This document shows, in pieces, positions 22,864 to 32,042 of a DNA stretch of 38,494 nucleotides; the first letter of the stretch is position 1; the number at the start of each line of letters is the position of its first letter. A program made the translations under genes and the position numbers. The stretch covers positions 1 to 38,494 of the forward strand of contig CACBGC010000002.1 in NCBI GenBank assembly GCA_902538695.1, read 5' to 3'. Below the pieces are notes generated by a model, which was not told where the DNA came from, did no database searches, and saw only the letters and a program-made list of their open reading frames with translations. The stretch is from an uncultured Synechococcaceae cyanobacterium. GTDB taxonomy: Bacteria > Cyanobacteriota > Cyanobacteriia > PCC-6307 > Cyanobiaceae.

Positions 22864-24447
22864 ATGAATGAAGATTTAAACTCTTGGGATAAATTTTGTA
22901 ATTATCTTTGGTTTGATAAAAAATTAAACATTTGGTTAGACATAAGCAAAATTAATTTCACTAGTAAAGAGATAAAAAATTTAGAAGAAAAATTTATAGA
23001 TGTTTTTTCATCAATAAAAGAATTAGAAAATGGTGCAATCTCAAATATTGATGAAAATAGACAAGTTGGACATTACTGGCTTAGAAATCCATCAATTTCA
23101 CCCTCTTCTATAATAGTAGAGGAAATTAGAGCAGATATTAATGCAATCTCTGAATTTGGAAAACAAATTTTAAATGGAGATATTAAGAATAAGAATAATC
23201 AGAAGTATACTGATGTTCTATGGATAGGAATTGGCGGAAGTGGATTAGGTCCATTACTTATTACAGAGTCATTGCAGAAGTGTTCTAGAGGCTTAAATTT
23301 TTCTTATATCGATAATGTTGATCCTTTTTTAATTAGCGAAAAGTTAGAAGAGTTATCTGAAAAATTATCAACAACATTATTTGTAGTTGTAAGCAAATCA
23401 GGCGGTACGCCTGAACCTAGAATTGCTATGGAAATTATTAAAAGTCACTGCGAAAACAATTCTCATGAATGGAACTCTAATGCTATAGCTATAACTATGA
23501 AAGAAAGTAAGTTATTTAAAAAAGCCACTTCTGAAAATTGGTTAAAAATATTTAATTTGCAAGATTGGGTTGGAGGAAGAACTAGTATTACAAGCTCTGT
23601 GGGATTACTTCCATTAGCTCTTATTAATGAAAATATATTTGAATTTATTAGAGGTGCATCATTAATGGATGAAGCCACACGTATAAGTGATTTTAAAAAT
23701 AATCCAGCAGCACTATTATCATCCGCATGGTATTTAACTGGGGATGGTATTGGAAAAAGAGATATGGTCGTACTACCTTATAGAGATAGGTTACAGGTAT
23801 TTAGTAAATATCTCCAACAATTAGTAATGGAATCATTAGGAAAGAAATTTAATAGGAATGGTGAAGTAGTTAATCAAGGTATTTCCGTTTTTGGTAATAA
23901 AGGATCTACAGATCAACATGCTTATGTTCAGCAACTGAGAGATGGTATTGATAATTTCTTTTGTATTTTTATTGAATTATTAGATTCTCCATCTACTAAT
24001 ATTTTTAATGAAAAAGAGAATCCTAAAGAATATCTTTCTGGTTTTTTACAAGGAACCAGATCAGCACTCTCCAGTGAAAACAGACAAAGTATCACTATTA
24101 CATTGGAAAAGTTAAATTGTTTTTCACTAGGTGCCTTAATCGCTTTATTTGAGAGGGCTGTATCCTTCTACGCTGAATTGGTAAATATAAATGCATATGA
24201 TCAACCTGGAGTTGAAGCTGGAAAGAAAGCAGCCGCAAATATTATTGAGTATCAACAAAAAGTAAGTAATTTATTAGATGAAGGTGGAGAATATTCTATA
24301 AAAGACATAACATCATTATTTGATAATTCAGCGAGTGAACCTATATTTTTCATACTCCGTGAAATGTGTTTTAGTAATGATAATTATTTAGTTAAGGGCG
24401 ATTGGTCAAATCCAAATTCATTAGTTATTCAAAAAATAAATTCTTAA
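22864..24447 (+). CDS. pgi: Glucose-6-phosphate isomerase
   Basis: Interconverts glucose 6-phosphate and fructose 6-phosphate, linking the Calvin cycle, glycogen and the oxidative pentose phosphate pathway. The 527 residues contain the two SIS-type sugar-phosphate folds. Visible motifs are WIGIGGSGLGPLLITESL (about 120-137), VVSKSGGTPEPRIAME (about 177-192), and GRTSITSSVGLLPLAL (about 237-252). The catalytic-region STDQHAYVQQLRDG is at about 348-361. It is a single plus-strand gene, divergent from purN with a 183-base gap, and it overlaps the end of leuS by 4 bases. Confidence 0.97.
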   Translation: MNEDLNSWDKFCNYLWFDKKLNIWLDISKINFTSKEIKNLEEKFIDVFSSIKELENGAISNIDENRQVGHYWLRNPSISPSSIIVEEIRADINAISEFGKQILNGDIKNKNNQKYTDVLWIGIGGSGLGPLLITESLQKCSRGLNFSYIDNVDPFLISEKLEELSEKLSTTLFVVVSKSGGTPEPRIAMEIIKSHCENNSHEWNSNAIAITMKESKLFKKATSENWLKIFNLQDWVGGRTSITSSVGLLPLALINENIFEFIRGASLMDEATRISDFKNNPAALLSSAWYLTGDGIGKRDMVVLPYRDRLQVFSKYLQQLVMESLGKKFNRNGEVVNQGISVFGNKGSTDQHAYVQQLRDGIDNFFCIFIELLDSPSTNIFNEKENPKEYLSGFLQGTRSALSSENRQSITITLEKLNCFSLGALIALFERAVSFYAELVNINAYDQPGVEAGKKAAANIIEYQQKVSNLLDEGGEYSIKDITSLFDNSASEPIFFILREMCFSNDNYLVKGDWSNPNSLVIQKINS

Positions 24448-27014
24448 ACAACAATATTCATAATTTTTCCTTTAACAATAATTATTTTTCTTATTTCCTT
24501 ATCTCGAGTCCATTTTAATATGTTAGATCTTTTAAGAGTCAATTCTTTAATTTGATCTTCGCTCATATCATTATTAATATTTACTTTGTCTCTAACTTTT
24601 CCATTCACTTGTATTACTAGTTCATACGAATCTTCCTTAAGTGCCTCAGCATCAAAGGAAGGCCAGTGTTCTAAATGCACAGATTTTTTAAATCCTATAA
24701 GATGCCATATTTCTTCTGCAATATGAGGAGCAAAAGGAGCCAACAAAATACAAAATGTTTTTAAAGCCGCAATTTTTAAATTCTCGTTTACGTTATTAAT
24801 GGAATTTGATAAAGAATTATAAAACTTCATTAGTTCTGAAATCGCAGTATTAAATTGGTTATTTAATATGTCATTTGAAATTTCTTTTATAGCAATATTC
24901 ATTGACTTTATTAAACTTTTTTCTTTATCTGGATAGGAATTAGATTTACTATTTATATCATTTGCACAATTTATATAAAGCTTCCAAATCCTGCTTAAAA
25001 ATCTAAATTGTCCTTCAACATCTGCATCTCCCCATTCCAAATCTTTTTCTGGCGGTGCTTTAAATAATATAAACATTCTTGCTGTATCTGCTCCATATTT
25101 TTTAATTACTGATTCAGGGTCTATTCCATTATATTTTGACTTAGACATTTTCTCGAAAAGAACTTCGAGTTTGGTATTGTCAATTGGATCTGTAGGATTT
25201 GATAGGTCAGTAATATCGGAAGGAGAAACATATTTACCCGTTTTATTGTTTTTATAGGCTGCGGCCTGAACCATTCCTTGCGTTAATAGTTTTTTAAATG
25301 GTTCATCAATTTCAAATAATTCATTATCCCTCAAGGCTTTAGTGAAAAATCTTGCATATAACAAATGTAATATTGCATGTTCTACCCCTCCAACATATTG
25401 ATCTACAGGCAACCACTTATTGATTTCAATCTTATCAAATGGCTTATTAGAACATTTTGAAGATGGATACCTTAAAAAATACCATGATGAACACATGAAA
25501 GTGTCCATAGTATCAGTTTCTTTTCTTGCCGCTATTCCACATTTTGGGCATGTAGTGTTTATCCAATTATTATTATCACCTAAAGCATTAATCTTATTAG
25601 CCGAGATTTCTATATCTTTTGGTAAGGAAACAGGTAATTCCGATTGCTTTAATGGAACAGATCCACATTTTTTGCAATTAACTATGGGTATCGGACATCC
25701 CCAATATCTTTGTCTAGAGATTAACCAATCTCTTAGACGATATTGAATCTTATTTTCAGCCCATCCATTATTTACTCCCTCCTCTGAAATTTTTATTTTA
25801 GCAATAGTATTTTCTATGCCATTGTATTGATTTGAATTAATAAGATATCCTTTTTCTATATAAGCTTCTTCAAGCTGTTTATTTTGTTCACTTTTATCCT
25901 TTATTATTACCTGTTTAATATCAATATTATTTTTCTTAGCAAATTCAAAATCTCTTTGATCATGAGCAGGCACGCCCATAACAGCGCCTGTACCGTATGA
26001 ATCGAGAACATAACTTGCCACCCAAATAGGAATAGGTTCAGAATTGACTGGATTTATTGCTGTTAAGTTTGTTTTTATTCCAATTTTTTCAAGTTCATTA
26101 TTTTTATTATTTTTCAAATATTGTTTAAGATTTTTTATATCTTGTATTGTTTCTTGATCAGCAATATTTTTTACTAATGAATGATTAACAGAAATTGCTA
26201 AATAAGTAACTCCATATAAAGTATCTGGCCTTGTTGTAAATACAGTAATTTTCTCTTCTGGATTGGTATTGATATTGAAATTAATATTTGTGCCAATTGA
26301 CTTTCCAATCCAATTATCTTGCATTATTTTTACTCTTTCTGGCCAGTTATCTAATTTTTCTAAATCCTTCAATAACTCATCCGCATAATTAGTTATTCTT
26401 AAAAACCATTGCTTTAATAATTTTTTTTCAACTACTGCTCCAGATCTCCAAGATTTACCCTCTGAGTCAACTTGTTCATTCGCTAGGACTGTATTATCTA
26501 TAGGATCCCAATTAACTTCTGATTCCTTTTGATATACAAGACCTGCCTTGTATAACTCTAAAAATAGATATTGAGTCCAAATATAATAATTTTCATCACA
26601 TGTTGCAAATTCCCTATCCCAATCAACTGATAGTCCCAAAAGCTTTAATTGTGACTTCATATGAGAAATATTTTTTTTAGTCCAGACACTTGGACTAATT
26701 CCTCTTTCAATCGCTGCATTCTCAGCAGGCAAACCAAAAGCGTCCCAACCCATTGGATGTAAAACAGATTTGCCCTTAAACCTTTGGAATCGAGCTATTA
26801 AGTCTGTAATAACATAATTCCTAACATGTCCCATATGAAGATTACCTGAAGGGTATGGAAACATTGATAGGGCATAAAATTTATCGCTATTCTCAGTTAA
26901 TTCATCGGTTTTGTATAAATTGTTTTCTGTCCATATTGACTGCCATTTTTTTTCTATTTCAGATGGATTATATAAATTGGTATCAGCCTCATATTGTTTA
27001 TCGGGAGAAATCAC
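24444..27014 (-). CDS. leuS: Leucyl-tRNA synthetase
   Basis: Charges tRNA-Leu. The 856 residues have the class I signatures PYPSGNLHMGHVRNY (HIGH motif, about 53-67) and FEKMSKSKYNG (KMSKS, about 626-636). A CP1 editing domain has GVPAHDQRDFEFA (about 335-347), and a zinc-type insertion shows cysteine pairs CKKCG and CPKCG. The C-terminal anticodon and extension domains are intact. The start is GTG at 27014 (VISPDK read as Met), directly after a stop. No leader, attenuator or T-box is visible in the 105-base gap to dapF. Confidence 0.98.
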   Translation of the reverse strand: MISPDKQYEADTNLYNPSEIEKKWQSIWTENNLYKTDELTENSDKFYALSMFPYPSGNLHMGHVRNYVITDLIARFQRFKGKSVLHPMGWDAFGLPAENAAIERGISPSVWTKKNISHMKSQLKLLGLSVDWDREFATCDENYYIWTQYLFLELYKAGLVYQKESEVNWDPIDNTVLANEQVDSEGKSWRSGAVVEKKLLKQWFLRITNYADELLKDLEKLDNWPERVKIMQDNWIGKSIGTNINFNINTNPEEKITVFTTRPDTLYGVTYLAISVNHSLVKNIADQETIQDIKNLKQYLKNNKNNELEKIGIKTNLTAINPVNSEPIPIWVASYVLDSYGTGAVMGVPAHDQRDFEFAKKNNIDIKQVIIKDKSEQNKQLEEAYIEKGYLINSNQYNGIENTIAKIKISEEGVNNGWAENKIQYRLRDWLISRQRYWGCPIPIVNCKKCGSVPLKQSELPVSLPKDIEISANKINALGDNNNWINTTCPKCGIAARKETDTMDTFMCSSWYFLRYPSSKCSNKPFDKIEINKWLPVDQYVGGVEHAILHLLYARFFTKALRDNELFEIDEPFKKLLTQGMVQAAAYKNNKTGKYVSPSDITDLSNPTDPIDNTKLEVLFEKMSKSKYNGIDPESVIKKYGADTARMFILFKAPPEKDLEWGDADVEGQFRFLSRIWKLYINCANDINSKSNSYPDKEKSLIKSMNIAIKEISNDILNNQFNTAISELMKFYNSLSNSINNVNENLKIAALKTFCILLAPFAPHIAEEIWHLIGFKKSVHLEHWPSFDAEALKEDSYELVIQVNGKVRDKVNINNDMSEDQIKELTLKRSNILKWTRDKEIRKIIIVKGKIMNIVV

Positions 27015-27088
27015 TTATTTTTATTTGTTAAATTATTATTTTAATATCCATTGTATAAAATAGAAATAGATTGTTAAAAGGAATAATT

Positions 27089-27094
27089 TATAAT
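27089..27094 (+). promoter_or_regulatory. Candidate -10 box for dapF operon
   Basis: A consensus TATAAT lies 25 bases before the dapF start, in the 105-base gap divergent from leuS. No matching -35 box is clear (TTGTTA at 27071-27076 is too close), so this rests on the -10 alone. Confidence 0.3.
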
Positions 27095-27119
27095 TAAAAT
27101 TTAAATATATTATCTACAA

Positions 27120-27980
27120 ATGAAAAATATAACTTTTGAAAAATATCAAGGTAACGGAAATGATTTCGTGATACTAGATTCTAGAGGAAATGAATTATAT
27201 AAAAATTACAAGACAAATAAAATATTTGATATAAAAAAAATTTGCAACAGACAATTTGGTATTGGAGCAGATGGTGTGATTTTTATAGAAGAACCTAATG
27301 AAGATAATTATGCAAAAATGATAATTTTTAATTCTGATGGTTCTGAAGCACAAATGTGTGGAAACGGAATTAGGTGTTTAGTTGAGTATCTCCACGTAAA
27401 TGATTCAATTAATAATAAAAATATAGAATATAAAATTGAGACTAAAGCAGGTTTAAAAATTGCAAAATATATAAATGATGAAATTACAGTAAAAATGGGA
27501 GTTCCAATTTTAGATTGTCTAAACATTCCAACAACAATCGAAAAAAAAATAAATTCAATTCCTTCACACGAATTTATTGAGAAAGATTTTAATAATATGG
27601 GTTATGCCGTAGGAATGGGAAATCCTCATTTAATATTCTTTGTAAATGACATAGAGTCAATTGTACTTTCCAGACTTGGTCCTATATTTGAAAAAAATGA
27701 ATTATTTCCTGAAAAAACTAATGTGCATTTTTGTCAAATTTTAAATAGAGATAATATCAAAGTAAAAGTATGGGAAAGGGGTGCAGGACCAACCTTAGCT
27801 TGTGGAACAGGTGCCTGTGCTATCCATGTAGCAGCTTATAAATTAGGCCTTTGTAATTCACAAACCATAGTAACCTTACCAGGAGGTAATCTTAAAATTG
27901 ATTGGTCAAAAGACGATTGTGAAGTCATGATGACCGGTAATGCTAAAAAGGTTTTCTCAGGATCAATGATAGTAAATTAA
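27120..27980 (+). CDS. dapF: Diaminopimelate epimerase
   Basis: Converts LL- to meso-diaminopimelate, the precursor of lysine and the peptidoglycan cross-link residue. The 286 residues hold the paired active-site cysteines: C80 in NSDGSEAQMCGNGIR and C228 in GAGPTLACGTGACA. The N-terminal signature is KYQGNGNDFVILD (about 8-20). It is first in a four-gene plus-strand run. Its stop and the next gene's ATG share one base (TAATG), which implies translational coupling with the cysteine desulfurase gene. Confidence 0.98.
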   Translation: MKNITFEKYQGNGNDFVILDSRGNELYKNYKTNKIFDIKKICNRQFGIGADGVIFIEEPNEDNYAKMIIFNSDGSEAQMCGNGIRCLVEYLHVNDSINNKNIEYKIETKAGLKIAKYINDEITVKMGVPILDCLNIPTTIEKKINSIPSHEFIEKDFNNMGYAVGMGNPHLIFFVNDIESIVLSRLGPIFEKNELFPEKTNVHFCQILNRDNIKVKVWERGAGPTLACGTGACAIHVAAYKLGLCNSQTIVTLPGGNLKIDWSKDDCEVMMTGNAKKVFSGSMIVN

Positions 27981-29152
27981 TGGAAAATAATTTTATCTAT
28001 TTAGATAATGCCTCCACAACTCCATTATCTGAGAATGTTTTAAATATAATTAATTCAACTTACAAGAATTATTGGCAAAACCCTTCATCTACATATGAGC
28101 TAGGGATAAAATGCTCTACATATCTTGAAAAAATTAGATCTAATATTGCTTATATATTTGAAGCCGATTCAGAGGATATAATTTTTACATCTGGTTCTTC
28201 GGAATCCACAAATATTATATTTAATAATATTTATGAGAACTATAAAAATGGTAGGGTTGTTATTTCAAATGTTGAACATCAAGCAACAACTATTTGTGCT
28301 AATAAACTAAGAAAACAAAATTGGGATATTTACGAATGGACGGTAAATAATGATGGAATTTTAAATATTTCTAATATCGAAAAGATTTTAAAGAATGATA
28401 CTAAGCTTGTATCAATTATTTGGGGACAAAGTGAAATTGGGACAGTACAACCTGTCCAATTTATTGGTTCCAAATGTGAAGAATTAAATATAATGTTTCA
28501 TTTAGATGGAACTCAAATATTAAGTAATGGAATATTCAGTTGGAAAGATCTTAAATGTGATTTTTTAAGTTTATCTGCTCATAAATTTGGAGGTCCAAAA
28601 GGAATCGGTATTCTTTTAACAAAAGAAAAGTCTAGACAAATTTTAAAAAATAATGACATATCACCTACTCAGGAATTTTCAATTAGACAAGGTACACAAG
28701 CTTTGCCATTAATCGCTGGAATGTATGAATCATTAAAGAATATTAAAGGAAAAATAAAATTATATGATTACATTACTGAATTTCCTTCTAATAATATTAA
28801 TAAACTCAAAAATTATATTTTTCAAAAAATAAAGGATAATAATCATATAAAGATTACGGGTAGTATTAACCATAGACTTCCCAATCATATTTCGTTTCTA
28901 CTATTAAATAAACTATTTGAGCCTATAAGGGCCTATAAGATTGTTAATTTCATGTCAGAAAATAATATAGCCATTAGTAGTGGAAGTGCTTGTTCAAGCT
29001 CATCTGGGAAACCTAGTTCAACACTTAAAAACATTGGTTTAAAAGATGATGAACTATATTCAAATATTCGTGTTAGTTTAGGTTCAATAAATAATAAGTC
29101 AGAAATAGATAAATTTTTAGAACTTATTCAAATATGTATTGACAAATTTTAA
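27980..29152 (+). CDS. Cysteine desulfurase, NifS/IscS-like
   Basis: A PLP enzyme that takes sulfur from cysteine for iron-sulfur clusters, thiolated tRNA or cofactors. The 390 residues start YLDNASTTPL, have the conserved H100 (NVEHQATT), the PLP lysine K202 in SLSAHKFGGPKG, and the persulfide cysteine C338 in ISSGSACSSSSGKPS. That short loop and group I layout match NifS/IscS rather than SufS. Cyanobacteria usually carry both a SufS in the suf operon and IscS-like paralogues like this one. It is joined by TAATG overlaps both to dapF upstream and to the DUF1995 gene downstream. No scaffold gene (IscU) is near. Confidence 0.93.
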   Translation: MENNFIYLDNASTTPLSENVLNIINSTYKNYWQNPSSTYELGIKCSTYLEKIRSNIAYIFEADSEDIIFTSGSSESTNIIFNNIYENYKNGRVVISNVEHQATTICANKLRKQNWDIYEWTVNNDGILNISNIEKILKNDTKLVSIIWGQSEIGTVQPVQFIGSKCEELNIMFHLDGTQILSNGIFSWKDLKCDFLSLSAHKFGGPKGIGILLTKEKSRQILKNNDISPTQEFSIRQGTQALPLIAGMYESLKNIKGKIKLYDYITEFPSNNINKLKNYIFQKIKDNNHIKITGSINHRLPNHISFLLLNKLFEPIRAYKIVNFMSENNIAISSGSACSSSSGKPSSTLKNIGLKDDELYSNIRVSLGSINNKSEIDKFLELIQICIDKF

Positions 29153-29778
29153 TGGAAACCAATTACAGACTACCTAAAGATTTAAATGAATCTCTTAAGA
29201 ATATGGAGGATGCAATTATTCCAAGTTTATTAGATTCAAATAAAAGATTTACTATAGAATTTAATTTTGAAGGATTGAAGTTTAACAGAATTGGAATAAC
29301 TATTTACAAAATATTGTCTAAAAATAATAATGTATTTATAACATTTGCTGATCAAGGTGCTGTGGCTTTGGCGCAAAGAGACTATCCAGATATCAAAGAT
29401 AATATTTTTACTTTTAAATCATTTAATGAATCAAATAATATAAATAATGTTGATAGTGCAATGATATCGATACTACCTCAGCCATATGATTTCGATTCAT
29501 TTGAACCAATGTCTGATAATTATCAAGGTACGCATTATTCATTAAATCCAAAATTTGAAGATGCCAATATTGGTATAGGAAGTGTTATTAGAGAGCGACG
29601 TAAAAACTTTGTCAAAACATGGAAAAATATTTATTTTCTGCAGCCTTTAAATAAAGCTGCTCTTATGCATATTTATCCTGATAACTGGTTGCTTTTCAAA
29701 GAAGAAAATAAAAGATATTATTTTAAAAAAGAATTTGAAATTAAACCCGACAATGAATCTATTTTTGTAAATTTATAG
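29152..29778 (+). CDS. DUF1995 family protein
   Basis: A 208-residue soluble protein that I assign to DUF1995, a cyanobacterial and plant family that includes plastid LPA3-like proteins linked to photosystem II assembly. Recognisable stretches are the RLPKDLNESLKNMEDAI start, FADQGAVALAQRDYP (about 65-79), and LQPLNKAALMHIYPDNW (about 160-180). No catalytic motif is evident. It starts in a TAATG overlap with the cysteine desulfurase and ends 1 base before the PBP4-like gene. The chain joins sulfur mobilisation, an unknown photosynthesis-linked family and wall metabolism; what ties them together is not clear. Confidence 0.7.
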   Translation: METNYRLPKDLNESLKNMEDAIIPSLLDSNKRFTIEFNFEGLKFNRIGITIYKILSKNNNVFITFADQGAVALAQRDYPDIKDNIFTFKSFNESNNINNVDSAMISILPQPYDFDSFEPMSDNYQGTHYSLNPKFEDANIGIGSVIRERRKNFVKTWKNIYFLQPLNKAALMHIYPDNWLLFKEENKRYYFKKEFEIKPDNESIFVNL

Positions 29779-29779
29779 A

Positions 29780-31003
29780 TTGAATGTGATAAAAAAAATT
29801 TATTCATTTTTCTTAACTGTTCTTGTATTAGTAACATCTCCTTTCTTAATAAGATATTTACTTGCAAAACAGAAAATAACTATTTTAAATAGTATTTATT
29901 TTAATTTCCCGGGAATAATTACTAAAAACAAAATATGTCCTACTTATGATGCTTTATTGAATCAAACGCTTGATGAATCTTTTAGTGTATCAATTATTAA
30001 TAATAAAGGGGAAATAATAAGTTCCTACAATGAGGATGTTACAAGGTTGCCGGCATCTAATCAAAAATTATTCTCATCAGCTTATGTTTTAAGTAAATAT
30101 AAATTAAATAAAAATTTAAAAACTTCCTTATTTAAAAATAAAAACGATTATTATTTACGCGGTCAAGGTGATCCAGATCTTAATTATGAAGATATAATCG
30201 AACTAATTTCAAATGTTAAGGAAAATAAAATTATTAACTTTAATATTGTAGAAATTGATTCAAAATTATCTTGGCCCAATGGTTGGACAAATACTGATAA
30301 ACTTTACGAATATGGATCTCCAATTACATCTCTTGCAATAGAAAGTAATCACAATAAATATGATGATATTTATTCACTAAAAATTTTTATTAAAAATTAT
30401 TTAAAAAATAAATTTCCAAATTCCAAAATATATATAAATATTTTTGATTCAAAAAAAACTTTTTATTTAAAAAATATTAAAGAGATAAATAAAATATATT
30501 CAACTCCAATTCTTTCATTATTAACTCTAACAAATTCTGAAAGCCATAATTTTACAGCTGAATCTCTCTTTAAAAATGCTTCAAATACATGGAACGATAA
30601 TGAATATATAAAATTGAAAAGATGGCTTGAAAATAAAGGCCTTCCAACAAATAATGCTTACTTTGCAGATGCTAGTGGATTATCTCGAAATAATAAAATT
30701 ACAACAAGGTTAGTTGTATTGTTTTTAGATAAAATGAGATATTTTAATGAATTTAAAGCTTATCAATCTACACTTTCAATTACTGGAGTAAGAGGAACAT
30801 TAGCTAAAAGATTTGTAAATACTGAATTGTCTGGAAAGTTTTTTGGCAAAACTGGGACTCTTTCAAATGTCTTTGCATTATCTGGCTTTTTATATAAAAA
30901 TGAAAGGCCAATAATTATAAGCATTATCCAAAATTCGAATAAAATTGATAAAGAAAAAGCTTTTAAATTATTACGTGATCTTTATTACATGAAATCTTGT
31001 TAA
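29780..31003 (+). CDS. dacB: D-alanyl-D-alanine carboxypeptidase/endopeptidase, PBP4 (S13) family
   Basis: A periplasmic serine peptidase that trims pentapeptides or cleaves cross-links in peptidoglycan. About 407 residues from the TTG at 29780; a GTG at 29786 would give a start two codons later, and no in-frame ATG is available (ATG at 29784 is out of frame). There is an N-terminal signal or anchor helix (about 8-26). The penicillin-binding motifs are SNQK (S93-K96), SHN (S255-N257) and KTG (357-359). The family's DASGLSR block is at about 297-303. The insertion domain between the first two motifs is shorter than in E. coli DacB. It ends the dapF operon, placing meso-DAP synthesis and a wall peptidase together. 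Confidence 0.88.
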   Translation: MNVIKKIYSFFLTVLVLVTSPFLIRYLLAKQKITILNSIYFNFPGIITKNKICPTYDALLNQTLDESFSVSIINNKGEIISSYNEDVTRLPASNQKLFSSAYVLSKYKLNKNLKTSLFKNKNDYYLRGQGDPDLNYEDIIELISNVKENKIINFNIVEIDSKLSWPNGWTNTDKLYEYGSPITSLAIESNHNKYDDIYSLKIFIKNYLKNKFPNSKIYINIFDSKKTFYLKNIKEINKIYSTPILSLLTLTNSESHNFTAESLFKNASNTWNDNEYIKLKRWLENKGLPTNNAYFADASGLSRNNKITTRLVVLFLDKMRYFNEFKAYQSTLSITGVRGTLAKRFVNTELSGKFFGKTGTLSNVFALSGFLYKNERPIIISIIQNSNKIDKEKAFKLLRDLYYMKSC

Positions 31004-31025
31004 AAAAAATATTATTTAAAATATT
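31002..31025 (-). terminator. A+T hairpin and T-run at the dacB/coaD convergent junction
   Basis: AATATT (31008-31013) and AATATT (31020-31025) pair around a 6-base loop. On the minus strand the stem runs straight into a row of T (complement of the A-run ending at 31002), just after the coaD stop. This is the layout of a weak intrinsic terminator for coaD, and possibly also for dacB. Confidence 0.4.
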
Positions 31026-31485
31026 CTTTTAAATCCCTTTCAACAGAGGGGGGTACCATGTGATTAATTTCACCACCAAATTTTGCAACTTCTTTTACTA
31101 AAGAACTACTGAGAAAACTATAATTTGTATTTGTCGATAAAAATATAGTTTCAATATCATTATTAAGAGATTTATTTGTATGAGCAATCTGAAGTTCATA
31201 CTCAAAATCACTCATTGCTCTTAAGCCTCTAAGAATAAGATTAGCTTTTAGATCATTAGCACAATCAACAGTTAGACCAGAATAAGAAATAACTTCAATA
31301 TTAGTTAAATGAGAAAGAGAATTTTTAATTTGTATTATTCTTCTTTCAAGATCAAATGTTGGTGTTTTAGAAGTATTTTCTAAAACAGCAACTACTAGAT
31401 TGCCAAATATTTTTTCAGCTCTTTCTATTAAATCAATATGCCCGTTTGTTAAAGGATCGAATGTACCAGGATAAAGAATTTTCAT
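31012..31485 (-). CDS. coaD: Pantetheine-phosphate adenylyltransferase
   Basis: Adenylates 4'-phosphopantetheine to dephospho-CoA, the fourth step of CoA synthesis. The 157 residues show the nucleotidyltransferase signature YPGTFDPLTNGHIDLI (TxGH, about 5-20), the RGLRAMSDFEYE loop (about 88-99), and the SSLVKEVAKFGG segment (ISSTxxRE-like, about 127-138). It is a single minus-strand gene, divergent by 59 bases from the flavin reductase-like gene and 8 bases from the end of dacB. Confidence 0.97.
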   Translation of the reverse strand: MKILYPGTFDPLTNGHIDLIERAEKIFGNLVVAVLENTSKTPTFDLERRIIQIKNSLSHLTNIEVISYSGLTVDCANDLKANLILRGLRAMSDFEYELQIAHTNKSLNNDIETIFLSTNTNYSFLSSSLVKEVAKFGGEINHMVPPSVERDLKEYFK

Positions 31486-31544
31486 GAATTTATTATGAAC
31501 GGATAAGAAATTTAGTTAAAATAAGTTTATTAGATATATCAATT

Positions 31545-32033
31545 ATGACATTAAATCTAGAAGCAAAAAAAGTCTTATTAAGGAAAATACCTCACGGATT
31601 ATTCATTTGTGGAGTTAGAGACGAAGATAAAAATGAAGTGAATGGATTTACTGCTAGTTGGGTGACTCAAGGTTCCTTCACTCCTCCATTAGTAGTAATG
31701 GCTGTTAGAGCAGAAGGTTCAAGTCATGAAATAATTAAGTTCACCAATAAGTTCTCATTAAATGTCCTCAAAAGTGATCAAAAGGATCTAGCAGCTGTTT
31801 TCTTTAAACCTCAAAAAGCATTAGGAGGCAGATTTGAATCTGTTGAATTTAATTTAGGTGAACTTGGATTGCCTATTTTAGTTGATAGTGTTGGTGGAAT
31901 TGAATGTAATGTTGTTGGAAGTGTTACTCATGGAGACCATACAGTTTTTGTAGGAGAAGTTCAATCTGCTTATTTGAATAATGATGTTGATTCTCTAAAT
32001 TTATCTTCAACTGGCTGGAATTATGGAGGTTAA
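31545..32033 (+). CDS. Flavin reductase-like FMN-binding protein
   Basis: A 162-residue split-barrel protein of the flavin reductase-like family, which binds FMN and uses NAD(P)H. Visible features are PHGLFICGVRDE near residue 16-27, the NGFTASWVTQGSFTPPLVVMAV block (about 32-53), SLNVLKSDQKDLAAVFF (about 71-87), and GDHTVFVGEVQSA (about 134-146). The same fold forms the C-terminal module of cyanobacterial flavodiiron proteins; here it stands alone. It starts a plus-strand run with uvrC (9 bases later), hemJ and the PHP gene. The electron acceptor is not known. Confidence 0.82.
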   Translation: MTLNLEAKKVLLRKIPHGLFICGVRDEDKNEVNGFTASWVTQGSFTPPLVVMAVRAEGSSHEIIKFTNKFSLNVLKSDQKDLAAVFFKPQKALGGRFESVEFNLGELGLPILVDSVGGIECNVVGSVTHGDHTVFVGEVQSAYLNNDVDSLNLSSTGWNYGG

Positions 32034-32042
32034 TCTTTATAA

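Noticed and set aside
27015..27119. T-box or attenuator upstream of leuS
   Set aside because: The 105-base gap has no leader peptide with leucine codons, no strong hairpins and no T-box sequence.
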